From Tritrichomonas musculus (taxonomy: Eukaryota; Parabasalia; Tritrichomonadida; Tritrichomonadidae), in the NCBI GenBank assembly GCA_039105265.1, contig JAPFFF010000002.1:7316001-7380000 (forward strand): a stretch of DNA of 64,000 nucleotides. The letters are read 5' to 3'. Shown here piece by piece: positions 40,526 through 51,097 of this stretch. The notes below the pieces were generated by a model. The model saw only the letters and a program-made list of their open reading frames with translations, searched no databases and was not told where the DNA came from. The position numbers and the translations under genes were made by a program. Position 1 is the stretch's first letter. Every line of letters starts with the position of its first letter.

Positions 40526-42306
40526 ATGAAATCTTGTAAGTCAAATACTTCTTTTGGTGTTCCGATTTTAAATACTTCAATATAATGTTTAACAAAATCT
40601 TTTCGGAACTTGTTATCTTCAATCTTAAAGAATGGTATTATATATTGGAAAAATCCGAAACTGTCAAGATGTTTGGTTTCATTGATTGCTTTTTGGCTAA
40701 CATTTGACCTTCCATCCTTTTTAAAATAAATTTTATAAAGGAAAGATGATATTTCTTTTCCATTTTTAATATTAAAATGATCTTTTGCTCCTATCTCATC
40801 ATTTTGTTCTAACAATTGTTCAAATTCTTCAAGTCCATCTGTCGATCTCAATGTGTCAAACTTTTTTGCTCTTTCGCTTTCATAAAACATAGATATCTTG
40901 TCTACATTTAAGTTTTCGCCTAAATAATATAATTCTCCTGTCTTAAATCGTTTAAGAATTTCTTCAAAAGTTGGTCGTTCAGATGGATCTCTTTTCCAGC
41001 AATCCAAAATAAGTTTTTTCATTTCAGGTGAGAAGCATTCTCTTCCATTTACATTATCAAGATCAGGTTGTTTCAAATAAGCATTTCGTGGAAAAAGATT
41101 TGTCCCAATCTGATATAAAAGAGTTCCAAATTGAAAAACGTCTGATTTCATTGTGTATATTTTTTTCTCATGGTACTCAGGTGGCGCCCTATTTTCATTA
41201 ATATTATCTGTTGTTGAAAGTACATAGTTCCAAATTTTGATAGATCTTGAAGTATTATTGTAAAACATTGTCTTAGGTGATAAGTTTCCGTGTATAATTC
41301 CTCTATTATGAAGATAGTTAATGCCTTTAGCAACGTAATACGGAATTTCTGATGCAAAAGTCTTGGAATCTCTTAATATTTGATGCAAACCATCTGCATC
41401 CAACATATTGAAATTATTTTTATCAATGCTGCCTCCCCCAAAGAACGAATAATAACATGAAACCTCATTATCAAATGATCCTCCAAGAAATTCTAGCAAT
41501 GAATATTTACTCAAACACGAAAGAAGCATAAAATGCTTTTCAAACGACTTTTTTACTTCGTCATCTTCGTCAGGATCAACATCTTTAAATGTCACTTTAA
41601 TAACTGGATATTCGGAAGAACTCGTTTTAAGAAATGAAGCCGAACAAGAATCATTTTCAACAAAATTGTCTGGATGTTGGTCTGGTAATATTTTTGTCAC
41701 ATCATAATGCCAATCTTTATAGCTTTTGATTATATTAAAATCATTAGTAAATTTTGGCACATAAGAAGGCCTTTGGACTCCATATTTGTCAAAAAGTTGT
41801 AAAAGGCATTCCCTTTGCTTCTTTAATAAAATTAGTTGTTTTTCGTCTGCTACTTGGTCGTTTTTTTCTTGATAAAAAATAGAATACATTCTAGATAAAT
41901 CTTTTTCGATGCCGTTTTTATATTGGCTATCAGTCGGAAGAAGTTCTGCTTCAAGATTAAAATTGAGTATTTGAAGTGAAGTCAGAATTACTTTTCTAAA
42001 ATTGGCGATTCCATCAAACATGTCTTCAATATCTAAAGAAAGAGAAATGCATGGCCAAACGTGTCTTTGAGCTAATTGCAGCAAAAGAGTAAAATGTTCG
42101 CAAGCTTCTAATATTTTCATAAATTCTTTGTCCATTTCGTTTTTATTAATATTGGTATCTCTAAATTCAATAAGTTTTGCCTGTGCAAGCGAAAGAATGC
42201 CTGTCACTAGCAATAATTCTTCAGTGCAGGCTACCGAATTCGAAATAAGGAAGCGAATATGTTCAATAAAAGACAGAGTTTGATCAATCATATTTTTTGA
42301 ATTCAT
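39055..42306 (-). CDS. TKL-type pseudokinase with C-terminal helical repeats (copy A)
   Basis: A 1083-residue protein. The N-terminal ~170 residues are helical (LTGILSLAQAKLI-type segment), a module that precedes kinase domains in many trichomonad TKL proteins. Residues 225-455 have a kinase fold ending in the usual CWKRDPSERPTFEEIL. The catalytic loop reads HGNLSPKTMF instead of HRDLKPENIL (339-348) and DFG is WNY (359-361), so it should be inactive. Residues 500-1083 form an ARM/HEAT-like alpha-solenoid. The inverted paralogue at 60.6-63.9 kb shares this plan. The 5' half has diverged but the 3' half is nearly identical between the two. A scaffold role is inferred. Confidence 0.85.
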   Translation of the reverse strand: MNSKNMIDQTLSFIEHIRFLISNSVACTEELLLVTGILSLAQAKLIEFRDTNINKNEMDKEFMKILEACEHFTLLLQLAQRHVWPCISLSLDIEDMFDGIANFRKVILTSLQILNFNLEAELLPTDSQYKNGIEKDLSRMYSIFYQEKNDQVADEKQLILLKKQRECLLQLFDKYGVQRPSYVPKFTNDFNIIKSYKDWHYDVTKILPDQHPDNFVENDSCSASFLKTSSSEYPVIKVTFKDVDPDEDDEVKKSFEKHFMLLSCLSKYSLLEFLGGSFDNEVSCYYSFFGGGSIDKNNFNMLDADGLHQILRDSKTFASEIPYYVAKGINYLHNRGIIHGNLSPKTMFYNNTSRSIKIWNYVLSTTDNINENRAPPEYHEKKIYTMKSDVFQFGTLLYQIGTNLFPRNAYLKQPDLDNVNGRECFSPEMKKLILDCWKRDPSERPTFEEILKRFKTGELYYLGENLNVDKISMFYESERAKKFDTLRSTDGLEEFEQLLEQNDEIGAKDHFNIKNGKEISSFLYKIYFKKDGRSNVSQKAINETKHLDSFGFFQYIIPFFKIEDNKFRKDFVKHYIEVFKIGTPKEVFDLQDFIKRFLENGGADVIKEYLEAGGPNIEYAMSIYSSIEDYIDTDMEESLNIIIPPLIKAKKVEEVFTICANIDNKVAAKLLSRNIKEISPLFNDKELSQTISNLIEIYLENTETIDEISNISIKDVMSSGNISLLFQLMKSTYFLSSITNEDLKEIILTLASDDKDEEQKCCALLASLGLDSDFFEVISQFNEILDKIITINDQKLVSRFIARITKYSSACEYLLNKLEEGTEIYEPLRELREPFYLISMSRISIFNPTRAIKLPFLKTNLIRNLNEQNELEATLRVLGVLSFEKEFWADGEIPQSLINLLLESVTTPFETKILLSVISNIVLIEEVNKLFSTKSNINIILFIIENEGVISGLGMRILSRLELPAIEESNRRQIERIIEVSKRQLELGNEFGIEGSAEIINKLYEQSERETLKEFIKEEEIYHTIVESSRKEANPKIFIKLMKSIQKINPNHQPELTPLFSRIIMNSRGQLPTEFYELKTQIA

Positions 42307-42908
42307 TTTGCTTATTTGTGGCGATTAAATTTTAAATAGTAAATTTTGACATATTTTCAAAGATAAAATTTTGAGATAAGGGGAGCAACCTCCAAAAAAA
42401 TGTCAAAAATGAATCAATTTTACTCTTTTTAAAAAATAATATGATTTTTTTTAATCCTTATATAATAAGCTATTGATAAATACCATTCAAGTTGCTTTTT
42501 TGAAATCTTATTGTCAACCTGTTAAAAGAACAAATCTCATTTATAAATTTAATCCCTAAAATAAAAATAAATAATATCAAACTTTTTTATTTTAAATAAT
42601 ATTTAAACACCATTTAATAATAATAATTGTCTGATATTATAAATATAATAATCATAATTACCAAAATATTTTTGTATTTTTTGAAGATATTATTATTTTT
42701 CGTATTTTAGTGATCTTTTCAAAATTCTATTAATAGAATTCAAAATACATATCTAAATGTATGAATAATATTATAATTATAATATACATTTATAATTAAA
42801 TGAATTTTATATTTATTTAAGATCCGATTTATAGCATCCTGTTAATGACATTTTTCAATGATGAAACAAAATATAAATTCAAAAAGTTAAACTTTTTGTC
42901 ATATAAAT
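42307..42908. other. AT-rich intergenic region
   Basis: About 600 bp between the 5' end of the pseudokinase gene and the 3' end of the dead MULE. TTCAAAAAGTT occurs twice at 42876-42920, either side of AAACTTTTTGTC, and ACAAAATA precedes it. A similar string occurs inverted near 44943-44970, so these could be decayed ends of the dead MULE, but I could not confirm it. Confidence 0.5.
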
Positions 42909-44740
42909 TCAAAAAGTTACTAATCCGAATTCGAATGCCTCATATATTATTTGCTTTAAAGCTGTTTTTGTATTGCAACTTAGCTCTTTTTTAAAATGAT
43001 GCTGAATCATCAAATTATAATTAGTGTTAATTGATTCATCAATTTCTTTTGAATAATTTTTTATATCAAGTTCAATTGGGTCAGGATCAATATTATCATA
43101 ACATGTTTTTCCATCTAATTCTGAAGGAACCACTTGAGGATTTGTAACCTTCAAAAAATTTTTTTCATCAAGAATTGGAACACTTATTAATATTTTAGAA
43201 TCATCTTTAATTGTGTGCATGCAAGGTAAATTTTCAATCCTTAAATTTTTTTTTTATGGTAATTAGAAGTACAATTGCATTTTTCTGTAGGTTCAATATT
43301 ATATTTATTTCTTTGGTCAAGTAGTTCTTTCTTGATGCGAGTGCAAAGTTCATTAGCGCTTTCACCTGATGCATATTTAATGTATCTCTTATTTATCTTT
43401 TTTATCAATTTACTTAGATTATATTCAATTCCTTTATTCTCTTTTGCTATTTTCTTTAAATGGGCATGAAATCCCTCTGCATGATTGGATGCAGCTGCAA
43501 TAAATCTTCTGTTGTATAGAACTGTTTTTTGTAACAGTTTTAGATTTGAATCTAAATCAACAATTAAAGTTTCTTCATTATTTTCATCAAGAACTTTTTT
43601 CATGAAGCAACTTGCTAAAAATTTTACATTTATTTTTCCATCTCTTGCTTTCATATATGCAATTGCAATTTCAATAGCATCACTTAAGTTCTCAAAAAAA
43701 GTTTCTTCGGTCTGAGACATTAGAACATGAGATGCCACTTTACCAAGAAATGTTTTTGCCCCAATATTTTTAATTAAATGATGGATACATAGGTATTGGT
43801 CAAGGTTGAAGTCATTTACAAATTTTTCAAGTGCTGATCCTCCATCACTAAGAATTGGAAGCTGCAGTAAAATATTTTTATCTTGGAGAATCTCAAATAA
43901 ATCATTGTAGAAAGCTCCATATACTGATGAATTTTCTTGTGGTCACGCAATAAAACCAAGGGGCAAAGAAATCCCATTGACAATGATTTGAGGAATGATG
44001 CAAATATATGTCTTTAGTATGGAAAACGTAGCGTCGAGTTCTAGATATTGAAATTTTTGAATGGCTTCAATAGCCCAAGGACATATCCAACTAAATCCGT
44101 GGATCGAGAAACCATCTGCAAAAGGAAGTTCATTTGAATCTACTTCATGAACTCTAATTTTAATTCTTCCAGGTAAGCCATTTAATATGCTTAATACTTT
44201 TATTTGCATTGTAGATTCACCTATGATATTTCTGCATTGTTGATTTGAATATGCATCTAAAGCCATCATTTTTTCCATTTTTATTTCAGGATTTTTAGGA
44301 TATGCTCTTGATAATTTTTTCAGTAATCCAAATGAAGCATCTGAAATTTGATATTTGGTAGTTGATAATTTCCCATCACATATATAGTAATTAACTGAAA
44401 ACTGAACCTTGTACAGATGAATCAAAAAGTTTTTATAACATTGCTTTTTGTGTAGTTGTGTATATTGTGAATAACAACAGCATGACTTTAATTCTTCAGT
44501 TGGAAAATTGTGAATATGCTGCAAAATGACAATTTCAAAATGATCTGATAAAAAATAAACGCGGAAAACTGGTGCATTGCATTCATTGCAAATAAGATAA
44601 TATTTCATCAAATAATCATATCGTGATCTTACAAAGAGAAAAGTCATTGATACTTTAGTCACTATTCGCACTCCTTCTGTAATGTTTAAAACTGCGGTCA
44701 GTTTGAAATTAAATCGTTGCTTGATCATTCGAATTTTCAT
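42909..44740 (-). pseudogene. Broken MULE transposase
   Basis: The minus strand encodes a second, divergent MULE transposase. The N-terminal part has a CxxC...HxH zinc-finger-like segment (YYLICNECNAPVF ... LQHIHNF). The core shows the first Asp in YLELDATFS, the second in ILSDGGSAL, the CIHH motif, and the Glu in SNHAEGFHAH; LPCMHTI follows, as LPCIHTI does in the intact MULE. The frame is broken by an in-frame TGA just after LPLGFIA (43943) and by a frameshift at the ten-A run near 43245. The element's ends are not clear. It lies upstream of the SMC1 gene, in divergent orientation. It is an older insertion than the MULE at 2.7-8.4 kb. Confidence 0.85.
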
Positions 44741-45027
44741 AAAAATATTAAAAATTTTTGGTATACCAATAAACGACAAAAAATTTCTTTTTCAATGGTT
44801 TACATTTTCACTTCATCCCGATGGATCTCACAAAAAATTGAATGTCGTTTGATATAAGCCCTCAGTAAATGCCAAGTATGAAAAATTCGTTTGAATCTTT
44901 GTATTTGAAAAACCAACATTCAAAAAGCGAGAATTAAATCTACACTTTTTGAATAGTTTATTTTGTATAATGAAAAATCCTTAACGTAAAAGAAGCCCGC
45001 CAATTTTGAAAAATCTATAATCAACTA

Positions 45028-48000
45028 ATGACAAACTGTAGACTTGTTCAGATTGAAGTTCGAGATTTTAAATCATTTGGTGGAAGTCACCTTATTGGAC
45101 CTTTCGAACATTTTACAGGTATTGTAGGTCCAAATGGATCCGGGAAATCTAATGTTCTTGATTCTCTTGCATTCGTTTTTTACTTGGATCGCAATCCTCG
45201 TAGTACTTCATATATTCATAGCGTTATTGGATCACCACGTGTTGATGACTGCTCAGTTAAGGTAACTCTTGAAGAAGAAGAAGGGAAAAAGAAAAAGAAA
45301 GCAGTTCAACATACATATGAAAGAGTTTACAATTATGAAGATAAAAGCATACTTTATATTGATGAAAAAGAAGTCGATGAAGAAAAATATAAAGAAGTAA
45401 TTAGCTCAAAAGGTTTCATTCCCTTGATTTTTGTTAAACAAGCTGAAGTTGATTTAATCGCTCGAAAAACGCCCATTGAACTTACACAACTTTTTGAAGA
45501 AATAAGTGGTTCTAAAGAATTTGCCAAAAGGTACGATGAACTTCGCATTGAATCAGAAGCTGCTCATGAAGCAGTTTTAATGATAGAAAAGAGAAGGAGA
45601 ACAGCAATTTCAGAACGAAAACACATTTCAGGCAGGAAGGAAGAAGCTGCTAGGTTTCGACAATTACAGAAAGAAGAAGAAAAAATTCAAATAGAAAGTT
45701 CGATTTTTCAATTGTTTCATATGAACAAACAAATTCGACAATTAGATGAAAAAATCTCTGCATTAAAAGAGGAAAATGTTAAATTAATTACTGAATCAGA
45801 CGAAGCTAATGAAGAACTCAAAAGAATAGAACATGATAAGCTGTCCACTTCAAATAAGTTAGTAGAAATCGAAGAAGAATACAAGGAAGTTGAACAAGAA
45901 AAACGCGAAGCAAATGCTAATAAAATTAATTTCTCAGAACGCCAAGCAATGCTTTCGGAACAGCTTAATGATGCAAAAACTAAGCTTGAACAAACATCTG
46001 ATGCTGAAATAAAAAGAGATACCGATCTTCAAAATTATAGGGATGAATGCGAAATGATCAAACAAGAATTAGAAAAATTACCAAAAGTGGAAAAACTTGA
46101 AAAAGATATTCAAGAATATACTAACCTTAGGGAACAAGCATCACAACAATTCGATGATATTACACAAGCTCTTAAAAAAGCGATGAAAGAGAGAAACTTA
46201 GTTTATCGTGAAATAAATGAAATGAAAGATCAATATCAATCTCTTCAAGCATCTAAAGAGAGAAAAGAAGATCTCATCGAGCAATGCAAAGTAAACCAAC
46301 AAAAAGAAGAATCCAGATACAAAAATATTTTTACTGATATTGAAAATTATGAAGGCGATAAGAAATTGAAAGAAGAGAAAAACAAAGATGATATAAACAA
46401 ACAAAAGGAAATGATGCGCCAATTACAAGATCTTGAGAAAAAATGCGATGAAATCAGACGAATTGAAGGAAGTGACAAACGAAAAGAAAAATTCAATAAA
46501 TTGCTAACAAGAATGAAGACAATTATTCCTGGAGTTTATGGTCAGTTTTCAAAACTTGTACGAATAAGCCATCCAAAATATGAAGAAGCAGCATTAAAAG
46601 GCTGGGGTGGCTATGCTGATGCCATAGTTGTTCAAGATCGTGAAACTGGTATTCGTTGTATACAATTCCTCAAAGAAGGAGGCCATGGTGATGTCCGCCT
46701 TTTGCCTTTAAATGATTTGAAACCAAAGAAAGTTACACCTAAAAAAGGAGTATTACTTCTTTCAAATGTTATGAATTATGATCCATCAATTAAAAATGCT
46801 GTTCAATTCGTATGTGGCCATATTGCAGTTGTATCTTCGGACAAAGAAGCCAACCGATTAGCTTTTGATGATCATATGACTGTAGTTACTGAAGATGGTA
46901 AAATTTTTGATCCACGAGGTATGATAACAGGTGGAACATCTAGAAACAAACCAAGACTTAATACTGAAAGCCTTTCAGATCTAGAAGATAGAAAGGCAAA
47001 GCTTGAAGAAAAACTCGGAACAATTGGAAATGAGATTTCTAAAAGAAAAAGTGAACTCGAGGATATTGATGACAAACTATTTACATTGAGACCACAATTA
47101 TCTTATCGACTTAATAAAATAGATGATCTTAAAAAAAGGATTGAATCTATGCAAACAGATATTAGATATATTGATCGCCAAATCAAAGAACTAACAGAAA
47201 AAGTTGAAAAGAAGAACAAAGAACTGAGTGAAAAAGATGAAGAAATCGAAAAAATCAATTTTACACAATCAGAAAACGATAAAAGAATCTTTAAAGATTT
47301 CTGTAAGCGAGTTAATGTAAGTGATGTTAAAGAATTTGAAATAACTTTATTACAAGATTTTGATGAACGTTACTCAAAACGTTTAGAATATAACTCTCGT
47401 TTGAGTCAATTAGATGCATTGATAACTGATATTCAAAATCAAAATGCACAAGAAACAACCAAAAAATATAGATCACAATTAGATGAATTTCAACAACAAC
47501 TTGACGAAGTAACAAGGCAAGTTGAATTTTACACTTCAAAAGATGAACAATTGCAGAACCAACTTAATGAAATCAAGGCCAAACGAAAAGAAATCCTTGA
47601 TGAAGATAAGTCAAATCGAAGCGAAGCTAAGGATAAAAGGAAAATATGCCAAGAATACACAGAAAAACTAGAAAAAAATACAGATGATACAAACAATGCA
47701 AAACACGAAATGAAAACAGCTATGGCAGTTGTTAGATCAGTTCTTCAACAATGCAAACTTTCTAATGTTGAGCTTCCAAAGATCAACAAGACAAAAAGAG
47801 GAAAGAAATCAAAGAAAAATGATGATGATGAAGAACTAGTAGATGAAATCATTGAAGCTGATGAAGCTGAATTATTAGATACTCCTTCTTCTTTCACGCA
47901 AGAAAATCTTGACAAAAGAGAACTTGATGAAATTGATTTCAAGAGCTTAACTGCAGCACAACGTAATATGCCAATAGAAGATGTCAAAAGTCAAACAAAA

Positions 48001-48699
48001 CAATATGAAAAAGAACTTGAAGAAGTTAGAAGTAGAATTAAACAAATTCGACCAGATTTGAAATCAGATGACAGATATACAAAAGTTGAAGAAGAACTTG
48101 GAAAAATTAGCACTGATCAAGAGAAATTACGTCAGGAAGCTGCAAGAACAAAGAAAGAATTCATCGAAGTAAAGACAAAAAGGAGAGATCTTTTTATGCA
48201 ACTTTATGAAAAAGTTGATCAACATATTGATAGAATTTATAAGGAATTAACAAGAGTAAGAAATCAAGAAAATAGAAGTGGAACTGCTTATTTGGCCCTT
48301 GAAGATACAGAAGAACCATACTTGGGTGGAATTAAATACACAGCAATGCCTCCTCATAAAAGATTTAGAGATTTAGAACAATTAAGTGGCGGTGAAAAAG
48401 CAGTAGCTTCTTTGGCATTAGTTATAGCTCTTCAAAAGAATACCGAAGCTCCATTCATAATGATGGATGAACCTGATGCTTCTTTAGATAAACTTAATTT
48501 ACGTGCTGCTGCTGACGCTTTATCAAAGATTTCAAAGAATACACAGATCGTTAGCGTATCATTGAGGGATAGATTCTTTGAACATAGTGACGCACTTGTT
48601 GGTATTTACAAAGATAAAAATAGTCAATCATCCAATGTTTTAACTTTGAATTTGAAACAATTTGATGATCAAACTTTAGAAATGGATGCACTTGAATAA
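45028..48699 (+). CDS. SMC1: Cohesin subunit SMC1-like ATPase
   Basis: A 1223-residue SMC protein of normal length. Walker A is GPNGSGKS (34-41), followed by the SMC1-type segment LTQLFEEISGSKEFAKRYDEL (about 155-175, with ARKTP just before). A first coiled coil runs from about 175 to 490, the hinge from about 500 to 660 (GVYGQFSKLVRI ... PRGMITGG), and a second coiled coil to about 1085. The C-terminal head has LSGGEKAVASLAL (about 1118) and Walker B with D-loop IMMDEPDASLD (about 1147). The end, VSLRDRFFEHSDALVGIY and VLTLNL, matches SMC1 rather than SMC2, 3 or 4. SMC1 pairs with SMC3 in cohesin to hold sister chromatids. An acidic/Lys insert (about 925-960) interrupts the second coil. All ATPase motifs are intact. 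Confidence 0.9.
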   Translation: MTNCRLVQIEVRDFKSFGGSHLIGPFEHFTGIVGPNGSGKSNVLDSLAFVFYLDRNPRSTSYIHSVIGSPRVDDCSVKVTLEEEEGKKKKKAVQHTYERVYNYEDKSILYIDEKEVDEEKYKEVISSKGFIPLIFVKQAEVDLIARKTPIELTQLFEEISGSKEFAKRYDELRIESEAAHEAVLMIEKRRRTAISERKHISGRKEEAARFRQLQKEEEKIQIESSIFQLFHMNKQIRQLDEKISALKEENVKLITESDEANEELKRIEHDKLSTSNKLVEIEEEYKEVEQEKREANANKINFSERQAMLSEQLNDAKTKLEQTSDAEIKRDTDLQNYRDECEMIKQELEKLPKVEKLEKDIQEYTNLREQASQQFDDITQALKKAMKERNLVYREINEMKDQYQSLQASKERKEDLIEQCKVNQQKEESRYKNIFTDIENYEGDKKLKEEKNKDDINKQKEMMRQLQDLEKKCDEIRRIEGSDKRKEKFNKLLTRMKTIIPGVYGQFSKLVRISHPKYEEAALKGWGGYADAIVVQDRETGIRCIQFLKEGGHGDVRLLPLNDLKPKKVTPKKGVLLLSNVMNYDPSIKNAVQFVCGHIAVVSSDKEANRLAFDDHMTVVTEDGKIFDPRGMITGGTSRNKPRLNTESLSDLEDRKAKLEEKLGTIGNEISKRKSELEDIDDKLFTLRPQLSYRLNKIDDLKKRIESMQTDIRYIDRQIKELTEKVEKKNKELSEKDEEIEKINFTQSENDKRIFKDFCKRVNVSDVKEFEITLLQDFDERYSKRLEYNSRLSQLDALITDIQNQNAQETTKKYRSQLDEFQQQLDEVTRQVEFYTSKDEQLQNQLNEIKAKRKEILDEDKSNRSEAKDKRKICQEYTEKLEKNTDDTNNAKHEMKTAMAVVRSVLQQCKLSNVELPKINKTKRGKKSKKNDDDEELVDEIIEADEAELLDTPSSFTQENLDKRELDEIDFKSLTAAQRNMPIEDVKSQTKQYEKELEEVRSRIKQIRPDLKSDDRYTKVEEELGKISTDQEKLRQEAARTKKEFIEVKTKRRDLFMQLYEKVDQHIDRIYKELTRVRNQENRSGTAYLALEDTEEPYLGGIKYTAMPPHKRFRDLEQLSGGEKAVASLALVIALQKNTEAPFIMMDEPDASLDKLNLRAAADALSKISKNTQIVSVSLRDRFFEHSDALVGIYKDKNSQSSNVLTLNLKQFDDQTLEMDALE

Positions 48700-49182
48700 T
48701 TTTTTTTTTTAAATAATTATAATAATATTTTGATTTTTTTTTTTATTATTTTTATAAATGCTTATATTTTTCATTAAATAATGATTTTTTATATTTATTG
48801 AGTTCGAAGATTGGGTTAATACTTTTTAAAAATTTTGCCGGAATTATTTTAATTATTCATTTTTCTTTGTAAATGATTCTCTTCATTTTAATGAATTTTT
48901 TATTTACAAATATGGCTATATTTTTTGATACCAGTAAAGATAAATGATTTGTCAGAATTTCAGTATTGATATGTAATATTTTTTTCTGAATATAGGTTTT
49001 TTTGTATAAAAAGATTCTTTTTTTAGCAACATTTTACAACTCACCAATCATTGAAATATTTTTTGATAATAAAACTTTTTAATATAATTATATATAAATT
49101 AAATTGCTTTTGTAGATCATGATTTTCTTAATACCACAGCGAAAGCCATTTAGAAATATATAAAGAAATGCCAATTTAATAT
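48700..49182. other. AT-rich intergenic region between convergent genes
   Basis: About 480 bp separating the 3' ends of SMC1 and the ankyrin gene. T-rich runs only; no feature recognised. Confidence 0.5.
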
Positions 49183-51051
49183 TTAATGTTTATGAATATG
49201 TTCAGTAAGTAATTTGATAATTTCATCATTTCCATTTCTTTGAGCAATTTCAAGAGGAGTTAATTGATCCATATTTTTATGATCAAAGGCAAAATCTCTT
49301 CCACTTTCTAAGAATGCCTTAACAGATTCATAATCACCAGAATCGATTGACATGCACAATGGACTTTGACCAGTTTGATCCAAACAATTAACATCAACAT
49401 TATAATTCTTATTGCAAAGAATTTTAATTGCTTCGGGCAGGTTACGAATAGCAGCAATATGCAATGGAGTGAAAGAAGATTGATTTTTTATATTTGGATT
49501 GAATTTATTAGAATCAAGCATTATCTTTAATAATTCAACATTATCTTGAATCAAGCATAAATGAAGAGGAGTTCCATTTTTTAGTGCATAATTAGGATTA
49601 ATTTTCGGATGATTTAAAAGTAATTTGATTATTTCAACATGTCCTAATTCAGCAGCGATTGTTAAAGGAGTTTCTCCATAATTATTTTTTGCATTAATAT
49701 CAAGTACATATTCATCATTATTTTTGTTTTTTAAATCAATTAAGATTTTCATTCCTTCATAAAAATTCCTTCTACTTGCAACATGAAGCAAATTGGCACC
49801 TTCATTATCAAGACAATTTATATTAATATTTTTATGATGAAGAAGAAGTTCAAGTGCATCAAGTGATCGTGACATAACGGCTTGAAAAAGTGGAGTCTCA
49901 TTATTTTTATTTTTAAAATTAACATCCATTCCTAGTTCACCAGCACAATGAATAATTGCTTCAACATTGTTGGACATTGAAGCAGAAATGATTACATTTG
50001 CTTCTTTTTCATTGTCGAAATATTTTGATTCAAATAGATATGTATATATTTCATTACGATGAAATTGCGTAGCAACGTTTGGCGCACGATGAAAATCCCA
50101 TTCATTGTGCTCCAATATATGAATAATTTCAGCATTTCCTCCTGCAACTGCAAAATGTGTAACATTATTTGATGCATTATCACGTAATGAAAGATCGGCT
50201 TTGTTTAATAGTAGAAATTTGAAAATTCTAACAGATCCAAAATAAGATGCTATATGAATTGGACGTGGCCCATCTTTAAGGAAGAGGACTCTTTCAAAAA
50301 TTGAATCTGGGATCATTTGATTCATGTCAAATCCATGTATCGAATTACATAAAAGATGAAATTCTTCAACGTTATCATTTTTTATTAATTGATATATTCG
50401 ATTCTGATTATAGCCATTGTTACGATATTCTAAATAAATTTTCCAATCATTTTTTTTCATTTCATTCAAATTTTGAAAGAATATTTCAAATGATTCACTC
50501 AAACCATTGCTTTTTTTCAATTTTTGAATAATTTTTTGAATTTTGGTGAAAAGTCGAGAGTTTTCTTCATTACTTTCAATTTCCTTGGCAAACCATGAAT
50601 AAACAATTAATGGAGTTTCTCTAATTACTCCTATACAATCAATAAAACTTTCAAGTGAAGAAAAAATTAAATCAATTGAAATAAATTCATTTTTGTATAG
50701 ATGATACAAAAAACACATATGCGCGCTATTTTGGAAATCTATTCTGAATAAAAATGAAAGAATCATTTGTGACATTGCAAAATGTTCATTTTCATCTTCA
50801 TTAAAAAGAAATTTTACTAACATAGCAAATTGCTCAATTTCAAGTGGACGATATCGAACTGCAAAAAATAATTCAAATAAAAAATGCATTTTTGCATCTT
50901 TATCTTCTGGATAATATTTAGATTTTATTTCTTCCACAGTTGAAGACAATGTTTTTGGTGCAATGCTCATTAGTAGATCCATAATTGATGAAGCCTTTTG
51001 CTCTTTCTCAATAATTTTCTCTCCAAATATTTGGCATGGATCGTCAATCAT
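49183..51051 (-). CDS. Ankyrin repeat protein
   Basis: About 622 residues from the ATG at 51051 (MIDDPCQIFGE). The frame extends to a TTG at 51069, which is not a likely start. Residues 1-220 are helical without a named domain, the type of N-terminal module found in trichomonad ankyrin proteins. Residues 250-622 hold about eleven ankyrin repeats, recognisable by recurring GxTPLxxAAxxGHxEIIKLLL-like units such as YGETPLTIAAELGHVEIIKL. A protein-interaction scaffold is likely; the partner is unknown. A deleted mariner element begins 47 bp upstream of the ATG. Confidence 0.85.
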   Translation of the reverse strand: MIDDPCQIFGEKIIEKEQKASSIMDLLMSIAPKTLSSTVEEIKSKYYPEDKDAKMHFLFELFFAVRYRPLEIEQFAMLVKFLFNEDENEHFAMSQMILSFLFRIDFQNSAHMCFLYHLYKNEFISIDLIFSSLESFIDCIGVIRETPLIVYSWFAKEIESNEENSRLFTKIQKIIQKLKKSNGLSESFEIFFQNLNEMKKNDWKIYLEYRNNGYNQNRIYQLIKNDNVEEFHLLCNSIHGFDMNQMIPDSIFERVLFLKDGPRPIHIASYFGSVRIFKFLLLNKADLSLRDNASNNVTHFAVAGGNAEIIHILEHNEWDFHRAPNVATQFHRNEIYTYLFESKYFDNEKEANVIISASMSNNVEAIIHCAGELGMDVNFKNKNNETPLFQAVMSRSLDALELLLHHKNININCLDNEGANLLHVASRRNFYEGMKILIDLKNKNNDEYVLDINAKNNYGETPLTIAAELGHVEIIKLLLNHPKINPNYALKNGTPLHLCLIQDNVELLKIMLDSNKFNPNIKNQSSFTPLHIAAIRNLPEAIKILCNKNYNVDVNCLDQTGQSPLCMSIDSGDYESVKAFLESGRDFAFDHKNMDQLTPLEIAQRNGNDEIIKLLTEHIHKH

Positions 51052-51097
51052 TAAAATTTTTAAATTCAATATTAAATACTCAAATTGAATATATAAG

